From NCBI GenBank assembly GCA_015680905.1, contig CM027378.1, forward strand, positions 8,475,001-8,539,000: DNA of 64,000 bases, given 5' to 3'. The notes beneath the pieces are model-generated. The model did no database searches. It was given only the letters and a program-made list of their open reading frames with translations, and was not told where the DNA came from. Position 1 is the first letter of the stretch, and every line of letters begins with the position of its first letter. Of the stretch, positions 47,769-59,648 are shown piece after piece. A program made the translations under genes and the position numbers. Source of the DNA: Coptis chinensis (Eukaryota; Streptophyta; Magnoliopsida; Ranunculales; Ranunculaceae).

Positions 47769-48612
47769 GCCTTGTTTTTTTATAATTTGATTTACTACAT
47801 GTTGCTCGAATCGAATGGTGAATCTATTGAGGGGGAATGTGGTGCGGGTTCGTTTTTGAGCAAGTTGGGAGTAGGGAAGTGGTGGGTTGTTCTGGATTCA
47901 GATTCTTTGACACGTGGTTTTGGCGGGGAAGAGGACAAAATCTCGGCAACATTCCGGATAATTTAAACATCTCGTGATATGTATTTTTCTCCATCCCGAA
48001 ATTAATAAAAATCAAATCAGATATTAGATTTGAGGTTTTAGAGCATCACCCTCAAATTGTGTATACCTAATTTTTATTACCATCCGACAAAAGACAAAGC
48101 CGAAAGGTGATTTCATAAATACTGAAAAATATTTCACTTTATACTAAGTCACCTTGGGACAAAAAAGTTTATACGTTTGCTATTATTTTCTTTGTAAAAA
48201 TGTAAAGATATATAAAAAAGGTTTGTCCCATAGACACAGATAATGTGTATTTCCCATTGGCCACAAATTAACACATGTTTTAAACGCTTATTTTGTCATT
48301 AACATCATGTCTCCTTATCTTTGACTCCACACATCATGCACCCACTAAATGTTGCTTCACAATTCATAGGTACAAGTGCAGGAGGACATGCAACTACGCT
48401 GAAGCAAATGAAAATCATGCCATATTCTTCCGTAACATATACACTACATGGACTTGGTGTAGTTAACTATATAGGCCCGTATATATCGAGCCCAACTATT
48501 AAGTCTACGAAAACCTCATTTTCAGCCCATGGTTCGGCCCAAAAAAACTGGTTAGGGTTTAAGAGGGGTTTTAAGCTCATCATTTGAGTCTTGGCAAAGG
48601 AAGAAGAAGAAA
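47769..48612. promoter_or_regulatory. Shared spacer between divergent 5'-nucleotidase and NFD6-like genes
   Basis: 844 bp between two start codons pointing away from each other. The NFD6 side has GGCCCA (48536-48541, site II) and TTAGGGTTT (48552-48560, inverted telo-box) within 80 bases of the ATG, a pair common in plant genes for mitochondrial and ribosomal proteins. A TTGACTCCA-type element lies near 48320. Which gene each motif serves is inferred from distance. Confidence 0.6.
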
Positions 48613-50184
48613 ATGGCTTCACTCTGCAGGTCTACTGCAATAATGAAGTGTGCAAGATCTGTCTCCAAAACACTAACAACTAAAACCATAATAACTCCCA
48701 AATCCATGCCTTCACTCTTTCCTTGTACCAAACGAGCCAATCCTTTTTGCACTTCCAGGTAAAATTACCCTAAACCCCCTTAAAATCATTTCTGTAATTC
48801 AATTATTATTTTTTGTCTTTTTTTAGGATTGCCATGGTGTTGGGATGTGTGGAGTCTTTGATGCCACTGCACAGTGCTATTGCTTCTGCTAGGCTGAAAT
48901 CTAGCATTGCTGCTGATTCCAGCTGCTGGAGTTGGCTTTCTCAAGGTAAAATTTTAATCTTTAGTAGAATTTAAATGATTGCTTTGTGCTTCATATGAAT
49001 TTACAAGTTTGTATCGTATCAGACACAATTCAATTGTTAGTAGTAGTCTATCCTAAGAGTATACTACTAGCCCAATGATCAAAGGATGATGGATAAATTA
49101 ATTTGGGTATAGGCCAAGTGGGAGAGGGAAGACATTTGGTTCAATGCTATCAAGTCTTTTACAATATGCGGCAATATGGGTAGTATGGAATACTAGGAAC
49201 CACAGTGTTTTCAGAAACACAGGGGCGTGGCTTAGTTCGAAACACTGTGTTGAAAGTTAAGGGCTTATTATGGTACTGGCTGTCCAATTCAGAGGATAGG
49301 AGAAACTTGCACTTCAGAGATTTGATGTCAGAGAATTCTCAAAAAAAAAAAAAAAACAACTTCGGAGATTTGGTGTTAGATTGGACTAATGTCATTAGGT
49401 GAACCGGGGGAGGTGGACTCATGTGATTAGGGTGATTTTTCTTTGTTCTCTTGTTCTGTTTATGTAGTTACGCCGATATGTGTGAGGTACTCACTCGCTT
49501 CTTGTGCTTTTGTACCAGTTTCTAATAAAATTTACATTTTTAAAAAGAAAAAAGATAAAGACAAATTGGATGTAAACCTGGAAATAGAAAGTCAAAATAA
49601 AGAACACAAGTTTATTCTCATTTTATCTATTTAACAAACACAGAGTTTTGTACATACACTGCCGTAGATGCTATGTGAATTACTGTTATGCCACTCCAAA
49701 GAACTAATAACTGATTTATATTCAGATATCTATTTATTTTTATTTTTTCCAAATTTTGAATACATTACATTGTTCAATGTATGGATAAAAATTATGCCAA
49801 CTTAATCAAGTTATTGCTTCCGAAAACATGAATGTTTTTTTTTTGACCGGTGCTTCTGAAAACATCTAATTAAAAAAAAAAAGATAATAGTATATTCCTA
49901 GTCGTGTCCCCGTGTCGGTCCCATACAGGTCTCTGTGTCGGACACCAATGCACGTATCCTTGTCAATATAACTTAGCTTTAGACCAAGCAGAGCCTACGG
50001 AATTTCATATGCTACTCTAGAGTGCATCAAGTGGTGTTGGATACCCCTTGCTTCATGCTCAAATAGTACCGATAAAATATACGAGTGTCAGTAAAAAAAA
50101 CTGTATGATTGCTTCACATTACGTTTTTTCTGACCTTTTGTTTTCTTGTCGCTTCGTCGTATAGGACTTGTACTAACGTTGTGA
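48613..50184 (+). CDS. NFD6: NUCLEAR FUSION DEFECTIVE 6-like small mitochondrial protein
   Basis: In Arabidopsis NFD6 is a mitochondrial protein needed for polar nuclear fusion in the female gametophyte; its biochemical role is unknown. Exons 48613-48758, 48827-48945 and 50165-50184 join in phase to about 94 residues, close to the 93 or so usual for the family. The N-terminus MASLCRSTAIMKCARSVSK is a basic mitochondrial presequence. The conserved core VESLMPLHSAIASARLKS followed by DSSCWSWLSQG is a near match to the family. The tiny last exon (GLVLTL, stop) is inferred from phase and the family's short hydrophobic tail; family members are known for variable 3' splicing. The 1.2-kb second intron holds a LINE 3' end and a MITE fragment. 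Confidence 0.85.
49100..49560 (+). mobile_element. LINE 3'-end relic
   Basis: A stretch reads like the zinc-binding C-terminus of plant L1 reverse transcriptases (AIWVVWNTRNH, VFRNT). It is followed by TTCTAATAAAATTTACATTTTT and an A-rich tail. It lies in the NFD6-like intron. Confidence 0.65.
49865..49976 (+). mobile_element. hAT-type MITE copy 6 (right half only)
   Basis: GTGTCCCCGTGTCGG and the end CAATATAACTTAG match the full-length copies. The left half is replaced by A-rich sequence. In the NFD6-like intron. Confidence 0.7.
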
Positions 50185-50667
50185 CAGCGCTGCTGACTGT
50201 ATAAGGAGAATAAGTGCAGTGGAATCCTTTTATCATTATGAAAAGGACAAATTTACTCTTGGCCCTTTAAAATTATGAACTGCCAATGTAAATTTGTTCA
50301 AGTCAATAACTTTGTAGTACACACTTTGAGCTATTTGTTTTGTTTCTGCCGAGGTGCTCAATTTCTTCTAAAATTTATGCCAGTGTAATCACATGCTTTA
50401 TCCTACATTGTTGTATGGATTGAAAGAGAAAGTTTTCTTGTTATTTTTATGATTAGAGTTATTTGATATTGTGCTGAATATTAACAGTTTACGATCAGAT
50501 TCGTGCATTTTATCGTGAACATGTTCGCCAATTGTTAATTTGTAGGAAGCAAATGTGTGCTGTTACTTATCCCTTCATTGAGTTTTGATAGATGTGGGTG
50601 TTCCTATATTGTTGATATGCCATCAGATGTTTTTGCTTGTAGATTCAATGTTTTAACAGACAATCAT

Positions 50668-51430
50668 TATGCCTTGAGGCTTGCGGTGAGCCTCAGAGGG
50701 GCATGAGGTGTAGGCCTCATTTTCTTTCAAAATAATACTTGAAAAATTCTGGAAGGAAAGTACGTTAATCAAGAAAAACAAAGCACCTCAGGTCTTGTTA
50801 ATAATGTTACTTAGACAAGCATAAAAATTACTGCAGCTGTATGCTTTACATTGCAAGTGACTCGGTGGAGCTGCATAGAGGAAAGCTTTAACAAAGCAAG
50901 AGACACAGCACTACGAGGAACAATAAAAATTACGAAGGCCATAATATACAAGTATTATGTCAACATGAACAGTTTAGAAATATTGGAGATGGAGAGTTGG
51001 AGTGATTCTGGATACTTAGGCTTCTCTTACTGGATGGTGGAGGCATGACTGACTGTGTGTTAACTAACAGTTTAGGCAGACAACTTATTTCTACAGTGAG
51101 GCTCTTGCTACTTAATTAAAACAATAGGTTTGTTTAGTTTATAAGGATAACCTACTTGTAGAGTGGGACTAGTATATAAGTTTAAGGTAGAGAGGTTTAA
51201 ATTTTAAAAGGATAATCTATTTGTAGAGAGGTTTATATTTAGAAGGAGCTGAATAAGCCTTGATTCACCTCGAGGCAGAGGTATGCAGAGGTACCAAGTT
51301 GTACGCCTCATTACAGTGAGGCGTAAGCCTCTTCAACTAGCAAAGAGGTTATAGCCTCGGCCGTTTTATCTCTTTGATGCTTGAGGTGTGCCTCGAGGCA
51401 TTAGCCTTGGTGCGTTTTTCTAACCCATGC
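50668..51430. repeat. GAGGC-rich repetitive element
   Basis: Both ends are packed with GCCTTGAGGC, GTGAGCCTCAGAGG, GCCTCGAGGCA and similar units in both orientations, with AT-rich sequence between. It looks like a decayed MITE with GC-rich subterminal arrays. No certain target duplication was found. A related stretch (GTCGCCTAGACACTCAAGG) lies near 51527. Confidence 0.45.
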
Positions 51431-51559
51431 GTATATTTATGTATTGTTTGTTCAAACTTGTTTTAGATGCTATTGAAAGGCCATTCTCTTTGTCTATCAG
51501 TCTACGTTGTCAAAGGTGCCAAAGGTGTCGCCTAGACACTCAAGGAGCCAGTTGGGTAG

Positions 51560-52086
51560 CCTAGCTCCTGCCCCTCTCCGCCCATGATAACATAGCTTTT
51601 AGTGGGACATATGAATATGATGTATGATTGGATCTTCCTTTCAAGTTCAGCACCGAAATCATCTTGAGTAGCTACCACCTCCAATTTCTTTATTGTTTTC
51701 TCTGGTTTCATCTGAAGTTCTGTAAAGTTCTTGCATAAACTATGTTCCTTTTATTCTCATTTACTCCTCCTTGTCCTTTTTTCGTGAGCGCCTATGACAC
51801 TCTTTTATACTCAACAGTATTAATCTTTAGTCGAGTGGAGGATTTCCCCTACTAATCATCTCTCTCTATTTCCTCTTGTCCATTACCTAGATTTTGCAGT
51901 TCCTCGGTGACAGATTGAAATGCTCCATCCCTCTGTAGTCTCAGACCAAATTGGCTTGCACTTGGGAAGTTTTTCATCTATTCATAAGTCGGTTCCAGAC
52001 CATGTCCATTCCTTTTGAGTCTTTACTCAGCCTTTTCTTGTGTAAGTTATCCAGTATGTTTTGCTGTTCTGCAATCTAGGAGCGCT
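51560..52086. other. Spacer, no gene seen
   Basis: Pyrimidine-rich stretches but no recognised coding sequence. Confidence 0.4.
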
Positions 52087-52213
52087 GATTCTTATTTATC
52101 AGATGTGGAAAATGAGCATTGCCCTTTCAATTTGTACAACATTTGGTCCGATTCTTATTTATCAGATGTAGAAAATTATGCATTGCCTTTTCAATTTGCA
52201 CAACATTTGGTCC
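52087..52213. repeat. 63-bp tandem duplication
   Basis: Copies at 52087-52149 and 52150-52213 both begin GATTCTTATTTATCAGATGT and end ACATTTGGTCC. They keep one open frame (SYLSDVEN twice), but no protein was recognised. Confidence 0.85.
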
Positions 52214-52589
52214 AGGTTTCTGCTTATGGTAGCTGTTGTTGTGATAGGTAGATGTATGCTTAATTGCTTATGGTATCTGTTGTCGTGATAGGTTGATGCA
52301 CAGGCAGAGGTATACAGTAATTTGATGCTGTTTATTACTTAGTAGTATAAGAACATTCTCATATCTGGTAAATAGATACATCAATGTCAGTTCTCCAAAA
52401 TGCAGGGTTTTTTTTTATTGTTTTGATAAGTGAGCTAAGAATTATATTAAGTATGGGAAAAAGGGGAGGAAGAATTACAGTAAGAAAAGTGTAAAAGGAA
52501 AAAAAATGAAAAACTGGGTATTGTACTTTAATGAGATGTTGTTGCAACCCTACTAGGTAGGCCTCTAAGCGCATCTCATCAAGCACATA

Positions 52590-53206
52590 TCCCGGTTAAT
52601 CAAACCTAAAGTTGGTACTAGATGCAGTCTCCCATTTATATAACCATGGTGGCTTGCCATGATACACATACAGGGCTTCAGAAGTCATAGTTCTAGCCTT
52701 TTTGGCCGCCTGATATGTTGAAAAGTTTGCCTCTCTCCAAGTTGAGGATATCGTGAACTGATGCATTTTAGAAATACATTTGCTCCACCTAGTCTTGAGT
52801 TGCTATGAAAGTTTGCCTGACCCAAAAGCAGAAACTGCTGCTACTGAATCTGATTCAACCCACACATTCTTCCAGTTTCTTTGTACTGCAATCTCCACAC
52901 TCTCAACTATGGTTAAACACTCGGTTAGATAATTAGTATTAACTCCTATTTTCTTCCACATAACCAAAGAGAGTCACTTGAAGCATCTCTAAATGTAGAC
53001 CCAATCCCAGCTGAACCAGGATTCCCTACAGTCGATCCATCACAGTTGATCTTAATTGTGCTTTCTTCCGGCAGTGTCCACCAACATGGCCTAATACGAT
53101 GAGCTTTTGGTAGAAGAATCAGCAGATTCCAAGCTCTCATTATCTTCATATCTGCCATTTTCTGAAAGGAGTGACCAGTGATCAGCATAGACGCGGCCCT
53201 AATCAT
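52590..53206 (-). pseudogene. LINE-type RNase H domain relic
   Basis: On the minus strand: INCDGSTVGNPGSAGIG (first RNase H strand), then WKNVWVESDSVAAVSAF and a WREANFS-like motif, ending near 52590. This order is the RVT_3 RNase H-like domain of plant non-LTR elements. Stop codons and frame changes occur between the pieces. It is a different branch from the fragments at 12640 and 40850. Confidence 0.75.
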
Positions 53207-54449
53207 GATGGTGGGTGGACTCCTGAACTAATCCTAGATGGTCACATGTAGGAAAATCCACCTACAGGCCTCAACCCACCTCCAAAATCATTTAAACGCA
53301 GTGGTTGGTAGGTTGAACTTTGCTGACTTATACTTTACCAAAAAAAAACTTTGCTGACTTATTAGATGCGGAGTGAATTAAGTTATACAACTATACAAGT
53401 AACAAGTGGGCATCACATCATTTTGCTTTAAGCATAAGTTTGCCTGGCACTTAGATGACGGATGAGTGGCTTATGTACTGAACCAGCATTTTAGATGTCA
53501 GCTGAACAGCGTATTTTGGGGCAGCAGGGTGGATTCGCCTACCTACCTCCTTCAATCCCTACATTGGAATTCTGTGTGACCCCATTTGATGTCTTAGACC
53601 ATTGGGTCTCAGAATAGTGACATAGTTCTTTGGTCTGCAGACGCTATACTAAAAGCTAGTATAGAAGGATAGAGCGCAGACTAGGGGATGAACCAAGTAT
53701 AAAAGGGGAACAAGAGAAAAAAGAGGAAGTAGAAGAAAAAAGTATTAGGTTACAACAGAAATTCCTCTCAAGGAATATTTCTGTCTTGCGGTTTTTGGTA
53801 AATTGTTCAAAAATGTTTTTTCATCTTTAAAGTGTTTGCAAAATAACCTTCAAGCAGAGAAACAAGCGATAAAATGTCAGAAGTCGAAAATATGGACGTT
53901 TCCCAGAGTTTCAGTTTGCAAATCTTTTCATCTTTTTTATGGATGGACATTGGACAGAGATCAGTACTTTGTACAGCAAGTTACAGACACACATCACTGG
54001 GAGTCTACGACTCCTCGCAGGGTATTTAATTGAAGTATGGTCGAGCTCGAAGGCCTTTGAGGCTCTAACCTTGTTTCTTTTCTTTGTTCTTTTCTGGTTG
54101 AGCTTGCATATTTTTATGAATGAGAGCGCGGGAATAGAAAATGGCTCGACTCCATCAGCCTTGAGAAGTAGATGCATCAATGTTTGGTACTTTGGTTACG
54201 ATAAAAGTATAATTCAAAGTTGAACTAGTTTGATTCGGCGTTGGAAATGAACTATTTGATAGATGAAAATCCTAGTCGTCCATAAAGGATGGCTTGAACT
54301 TTGATTTATAATCAGTTGCTGTAAAAAAAATAAAAATCAGAGGATAAGTTGGAGGTCTTGAACGCAGAACACTAGAACATTATTAGAGTAGAATAATACT
54401 GAAGAACCTTCAAATCATACGCATTATAAATGAGCCAAGGGGTTTTAAA
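53207..54449. other. Spacer, no gene seen
   Basis: Short open frames in both directions near 53803-54223, none recognised. Confidence 0.4.
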
Positions 54450-54890
54450 TTAGGGTAATGAGTGGGCTGCATGATAGAGATTCTCATCCGGGTTCCTGAA
54501 AAAGTCTTGCTCCCATCAAAGTGTATCTGCAAACGTTTGAAAATCTTGATTACGCAATTGTTTACGTATCGGAGCTTCATAAGAAGATTCATCGCTGGTT
54601 TTTTCTATCATGGTTTTGTGAAGATTGTTTACCTCTATTCTTGGCCTCTCATAATGGATTATACTTCGTATTCACAATCCACAGAAAGACGTGTGTTGCT
54701 ATCTCGTCTACAAATCCTTTTACTGAACAATGTGGCTACCATGCCGGAGTACCACAGCAAACCCGGCGTCACAACTTAATTTGTTTTGTATTGCACAGTT
54801 GCTACAGTAAATGTAATAGTCGTCGATCAAGTTGACTTCAGTCAGTGGTAGCGAACCTAAGTTACCTAACCTGCCTTCTATTACAGTTTT
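54450..54890 (+). pseudogene. F-box gene relic A
   Basis: IEILIRVPEKVLLPSKCICK is a damaged F-box helix. Downstream text in shifting frames resembles the next F-box relic. Too decayed to code for a working E3 ligase adaptor. Probably one half of a tandem F-box pair. Confidence 0.6.
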
Positions 54891-55092
54891 TACCAAATAA
54901 AAACGAGGCAAGTGTTAAGGATCTCAACCATTGGCAATTGGTGAAAGCATAGATATAGCTTGTTGCGGGGTTGTGTTTGACGTCAAGTTTTAAGTGAGGA
55001 TTGAATATGTTCAGCAGCAAGTTCTATAGTATAATATGAGTGGTTATGTATTGGAAGTTGTATATTATATAAATTATTTGTTTGATAGTTCA

Positions 55093-56151
55093 ATGGAGAA
55101 TATGAATTTCTTGTGCAACGAACTGATCACAGAGATTCTGATCCGACTTCCTGCAAAATCAATATTCATATCAAAGTGTGTATGCAGACGTTGGAAGTTC
55201 TTGATTACGGATTCTACATTCATAGAAAGATTGAGATCATTCCCTCCACTCATCACTGGTTTCATCTACAATAATAACCATCTTGAATATTTCTTCTAGT
55301 AAACTTAATCCAGATGTGTCTATTAATCTTAATTTTAGCTTTCTTAAATGCAATACTTATGTTTTGGCCGCGTCTCTTAATGGACTTTTACTTTGCATGG
55401 AAAAGCCGAAACTAGGTTGGCATTCACGCACTAGGCACTAGTAACAAATTCGTGTGCAATCCTCTTAGTAAGCAATGTGTGGCCCTGCCTAAGGAGCATC
55501 ATGTGCCTGAATCGGATTTCTAGTCTTTTGTATTGCAATACCAACGGAGAGTCTCCAAGTGGACGGATGAAATTCAAAGTGATTTCCATCGTGAGCTGCA
55601 ATCGCATGTCAACTGAAATTAGTACATATTCTTCTGAGATAGGAGAATGGAGGACGTCTATACTTGAGCACGAAATCATTTTTTATATGAATGAAGGAAT
55701 GGCATTAAATGAGGGATCTGTCTACTTTTGGGAGAAGCTCAATACAGATATGTGTTTATGATTTGAAGAAAGAAAGTATTCTTGCCGACGGAGAACCATG
55801 ATTTCTGCATCGATAGGGGTATCGTCTGGGTGTGTGTATTATGTTCAGAGCACTACTACTTGTTTGAGTATATAGGTTCTTGTCGGAGTTAAATGGAGTT
55901 TGGAGTTTGGAGCATAGTATAACGACTCAATGCCTGATAGATCAATATAATTACCAAAGACATTAGCTTTGGATGTACTTGCATTTTTTCCTTTGAACAA
56001 AGAGATTGGTTTGATGATGCGACAGAGCAGGACAGCATTTTTATATCACATGGACACGAAAAGGATAGAACTAATCGGTGATATTCACTCCAAATTTCCA
56101 TTAGTAGTCATCCGATCCCCTATTGCCTTCCAGCATGGCTCCCTAGCTTAA
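55093..56151 (+). pseudogene. F-box gene relic B (F-box associated type)
   Basis: F-box proteins pick substrates for SCF ubiquitin ligases. From 55093 MENMNFLCNELITEILIRLP and SIFISKCVCRRWKFLITDS form an intact F-box. The following FBA-like region is in several frames: LAASLNGLLLC, CNPLSKQCVALPKEHH, STYSSEIGEWRTS and a final frame at 55969-56151 ending in TAA with RIELIGDIHS. At least four frame changes or stops break it; the first, a TAG at 55298, follows the F-box closely. It is a pseudogene of roughly 350 codons. Confidence 0.75.
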
Positions 56152-58278
56152 GGATAATCTAAATTAAAGTAACTAACTTTTCAATTATTATTTTTTTCGT
56201 TTCATGCCCTGAGATACACACAACGCTTTGTTTTGATTTAATTTGCCGTTCTTCGAGATTTGCTTCTTTTACAGTACTACCATTTGTATGTTTTATTTGG
56301 TTCATGCTATGTTTCTCCGCCTTTTGAGATAGGAATGAAACTATGCACTGTACGTGGAGTTGTCTTTCACGTGTATTTCCCAAACTGAACTAAAGCTAAC
56401 TAGTGAAACTAATAAGGCTTACTGGGTTTGTTGTTGCCAATCTGCCCAAATGTTAAGCCAACGACGGTAGCTATAGGAGTCTTGTGATTGAATATTGTTA
56501 TGTATACAGGTGATGCTAAACTTTCTGTTCTAAGAGATTTATAACAGCAGGGAAAGTACCCAGCAAGGTGAGTAGGTGACGGCAAGTAACATCCTGATAA
56601 TCGCCTCCATTACTTTCTTCCTTATACATCTTCCAATTTACCCGTTGAACTCAAGATGTTAAGAATGATATGAGTTTATTAAACTCTTCTTTTCTTCTTC
56701 ATACACTTCGATCACCTTTTTACCATTAGGAGATAATAATTAAAGAAAGCTTTCTTGTAAGTAGAGTATATGGTCGACATATACACAGATACAAAGTTAT
56801 ACTAACTTCCTAACAACATTCTTCAGCGTAATTTACCCTTTTGTCAAAACAGGAAGGGCATTGGCCACGACCAGCAAAAATAAGAACTTGTCAACTTTCC
56901 TAGAAGGTGGGTCACTGCGTCTGGATCGGAATGTCTTTAAGAGATTGCTCCAAATAAGCGAATCTTTAAAACTAAGTATCGGAACACAAAGAGAACATTG
57001 AAGTGAGCAACGCAGGAGAAAAATTGCAGAGGTGATGACTGACTGAAGATGGATGGGTTGTTGCCTTTTTCGTTCTATACTTTTATTGTTACAATATTTA
57101 GCCCGAGGCTTGCAGCAAATGAAGCAAGTGGTGTTTGATGGCTTTGATCTGAGATTATTATATTAATTAAATGCAATTGCATCATATTACACAGATCCCG
57201 TTTTGAGAATGTAAATCCTATAGGTGATTGTATTGGGTTGGTTTAACTATTGCATTTGATCAGTTGTTATCAACTGATCGACACTGTAGTATGTTTTAAG
57301 TTAGTGCTGACTGCTGTGCATGACCAAGTTTCTCCCACTGGATCTTTGCCCAGCAAATGGTAGATTAAGAACTTGTTCGCCACTGGATCTTTTGCCTGGG
57401 AAACTGTTCGTTACTTAAACAGGCCCTTAAGCCTTAATGTCCTTCCTAAGTTAGGTATTTGAGTTGTTTAGTGTATATGGTTTTCTCTTACTTATATACT
57501 ACTGATATCCCTGCAAAAGTGCAAAATGATATTGTTTGTTGGGACTTGGGACTTGGGTTACAACTTTTCCGAAGTGATAAACAATACACCTTGTGAAGAG
57601 CAGGTCGAAAAGATCCATAAATCCAGAGTTTAGCCACTGAACATTTATTCCCATGCCCTACCAGGCTACCACAAACCTTAGAGCTCAACTTTAACATCCG
57701 CTGAACTTAGGTTCCACCTTAGTCTAAAAGCTGCCATCAATGAATCCGTGAAGTTAGGTTCAGGGAATTCCAGTCCAGTACGTCCATATCACATCCTTGG
57801 TTCATCATTACGTGAACTTATACATGATGAAACAATATTCTCTGAACTGAGGAAAAAACCGTAAATGTCCTACTGTTTAAGCAGTGTGAACTTCAGTAGA
57901 GAAGGAGAATCCTGAAATCGCCATGCGTAGGTGAGTTTACTCACTTTACATACATAAAAAGAGATCTGCTTGGGTTCGTCGATACATGAGTAACATAACA
58001 AAAGCTTCCAATCGGCTTTGCAAATCACGATGCTAAGCAAAACTCGTTAATGAATCTATAAAATGCCTTTAAATGTTCCATTAAGGATTTATTTGCTTAC
58101 TCTGGCTTCTTGTGGTCTAGGGCTCCAGCATACATTAAACTGATTCGGATTGCACTAATAATCCAACAAGGTTCTCAGCTAAAAACAATGAGTTGATTCA
58201 AGAAATTTTTCAAACTTATAAGTAATTAATACTGGAAATTTATGAGACTAATCCGCAAAACAGGATTGGATATCCAAG
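56152..58278. other. Spacer, no gene seen
   Basis: AT-rich, no protein-like frame recognised on either strand. It ends at the target site of the copia element. Confidence 0.5.
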
Positions 58279-58283
58279 CATCT

Positions 58284-58553
58284 TATTAGAAGTAGTTCTT
58301 CACGTCATAGTGCAGAGCGCGCCCGCGCTCGTACATAACCCAATTAGAGCTCCCCTGCGCCCCGTGCTTCACAATTGTCCAGTAGATTTAGCGCGCCCGC
58401 CCTCAACCAGAGCGCTCCCGCGCCTCGAGTTAAATACACGCACCATTTGTTTTTGTTCCTATTTTAGAATGTTGTAATCTCTATATAAACAATTGTAATC
58501 TCCTTAGAAATCAATCAAGTAAATATTCTCAAATCTCTCTCTCTAATTTATCA
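58284..58553 (+). repeat. 5' LTR, 270 bp
   Basis: Starts TATTAGAAGTAG and ends AATTTATCA. It holds a GC-rich stretch and a TATATAAAC promoter-like box. It is about 54 bp longer than the 3' LTR. Confidence 0.93.
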
Positions 58554-58625
58554 TGGTATCAGGCTAATTTTAATCCACACCCTAACCCTAACCACTCTAA
58601 GCTTCCCGCCTCCTCTCAATTCTCA

Positions 58626-59648
58626 ATGGTCGATGCCTCAAACACCAATAATAACTCTCCTCCAGGTTCTGATGATTCTTTCTTTGTCCACCACTCAGAT
58701 AGCCCCACGGCTAATCTCGTCTCTCCTCTGTTATCAAGTGACAATTATCCGACTTGGTTACGATCCATCTCTAGAGCCCTTCAAGCAAAGAATAAGTTTG
58801 GTTTTGTCGATGGCTCTATCACACCTCCTAGCACTCCTAAAGAAAAATTCAAGTGGTTACGATGTGATGACCTCGTTGCTTCATGGATTCTAAATTATGT
58901 TTCTCCAGATATCCGTGGAAGCATCCTCTATGCCGACTCTGCATCCGAAATCTGGAAAGATCTAGGTGATCATTTTTCACAAACTAATGAACCCAAAGTT
59001 TTTCAACTAAAGGATTCCGTCACTCTTCTCAAACAAGACAATCGTCCGGTATATGTTTATTTCACTTTGCTTAAATCTTTCTGGGATGAATTAAGTTCTT
59101 TATCCACTATGCCTGCTTGTACTTGTGGTCATGCATCTATTTTTTCCAAAGAGGTTGAAGACGGTCGTTCTATGAAATTCATGCAAGGCCTAGATGCTCG
59201 TTTTCAATCCATCCGCAGTCAAATTCTCTTAATGGATCATTTTCCTTGTATGTCCAAGATTTATTCTTTAATCCGACAGGAGGAGAAACAACAAGAGATT
59301 CATGCACTCTCTCTTCCTTCTACTCTAGGCGATGATGCCCTGAGTACTCACTCTCAAAAGACCAACTGGGCTTCTTCTTCGAAATCAGGCCCGTCTAAAC
59401 CTCCGCAGCACAACAATGGTTCGCCTCAGCCAAGAGCGTGTGCGCCCTCTGATTCAGGGCAACCAGAAGAGGCGCAACCCTTTCCCATTCTCGCAACCAT
59501 CATGAAACCGAGTTGGACATCATATTGGTACATGTTACAAACTGCACGGTTATCCACCCAAGCCTGCTCAAGCCAATTCGGTTGCTACAGGTTCCACTTC
59601 TCCTGTTTTCTCCACAGAACAATACAACTAACTTCTCAGTTTGCTTGA
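58626..59648 (+). pseudogene. copia gag region
   Basis: A 340-codon frame starts with a Ser/Pro-rich head, then the plant copia gag core (LSSDNYPTWLRSI, SWILNYVSPDI, IWKDLGDHF). The zinc knuckle that should follow is present only out of frame near 59480-59560, so the last 60 or so residues are frameshifted. Confidence 0.85.

Noticed and set aside
48552-48752. Minus-strand 66-codon frame
   Set aside because: Antisense to the NFD6-like first exon and its leader; no family likeness.
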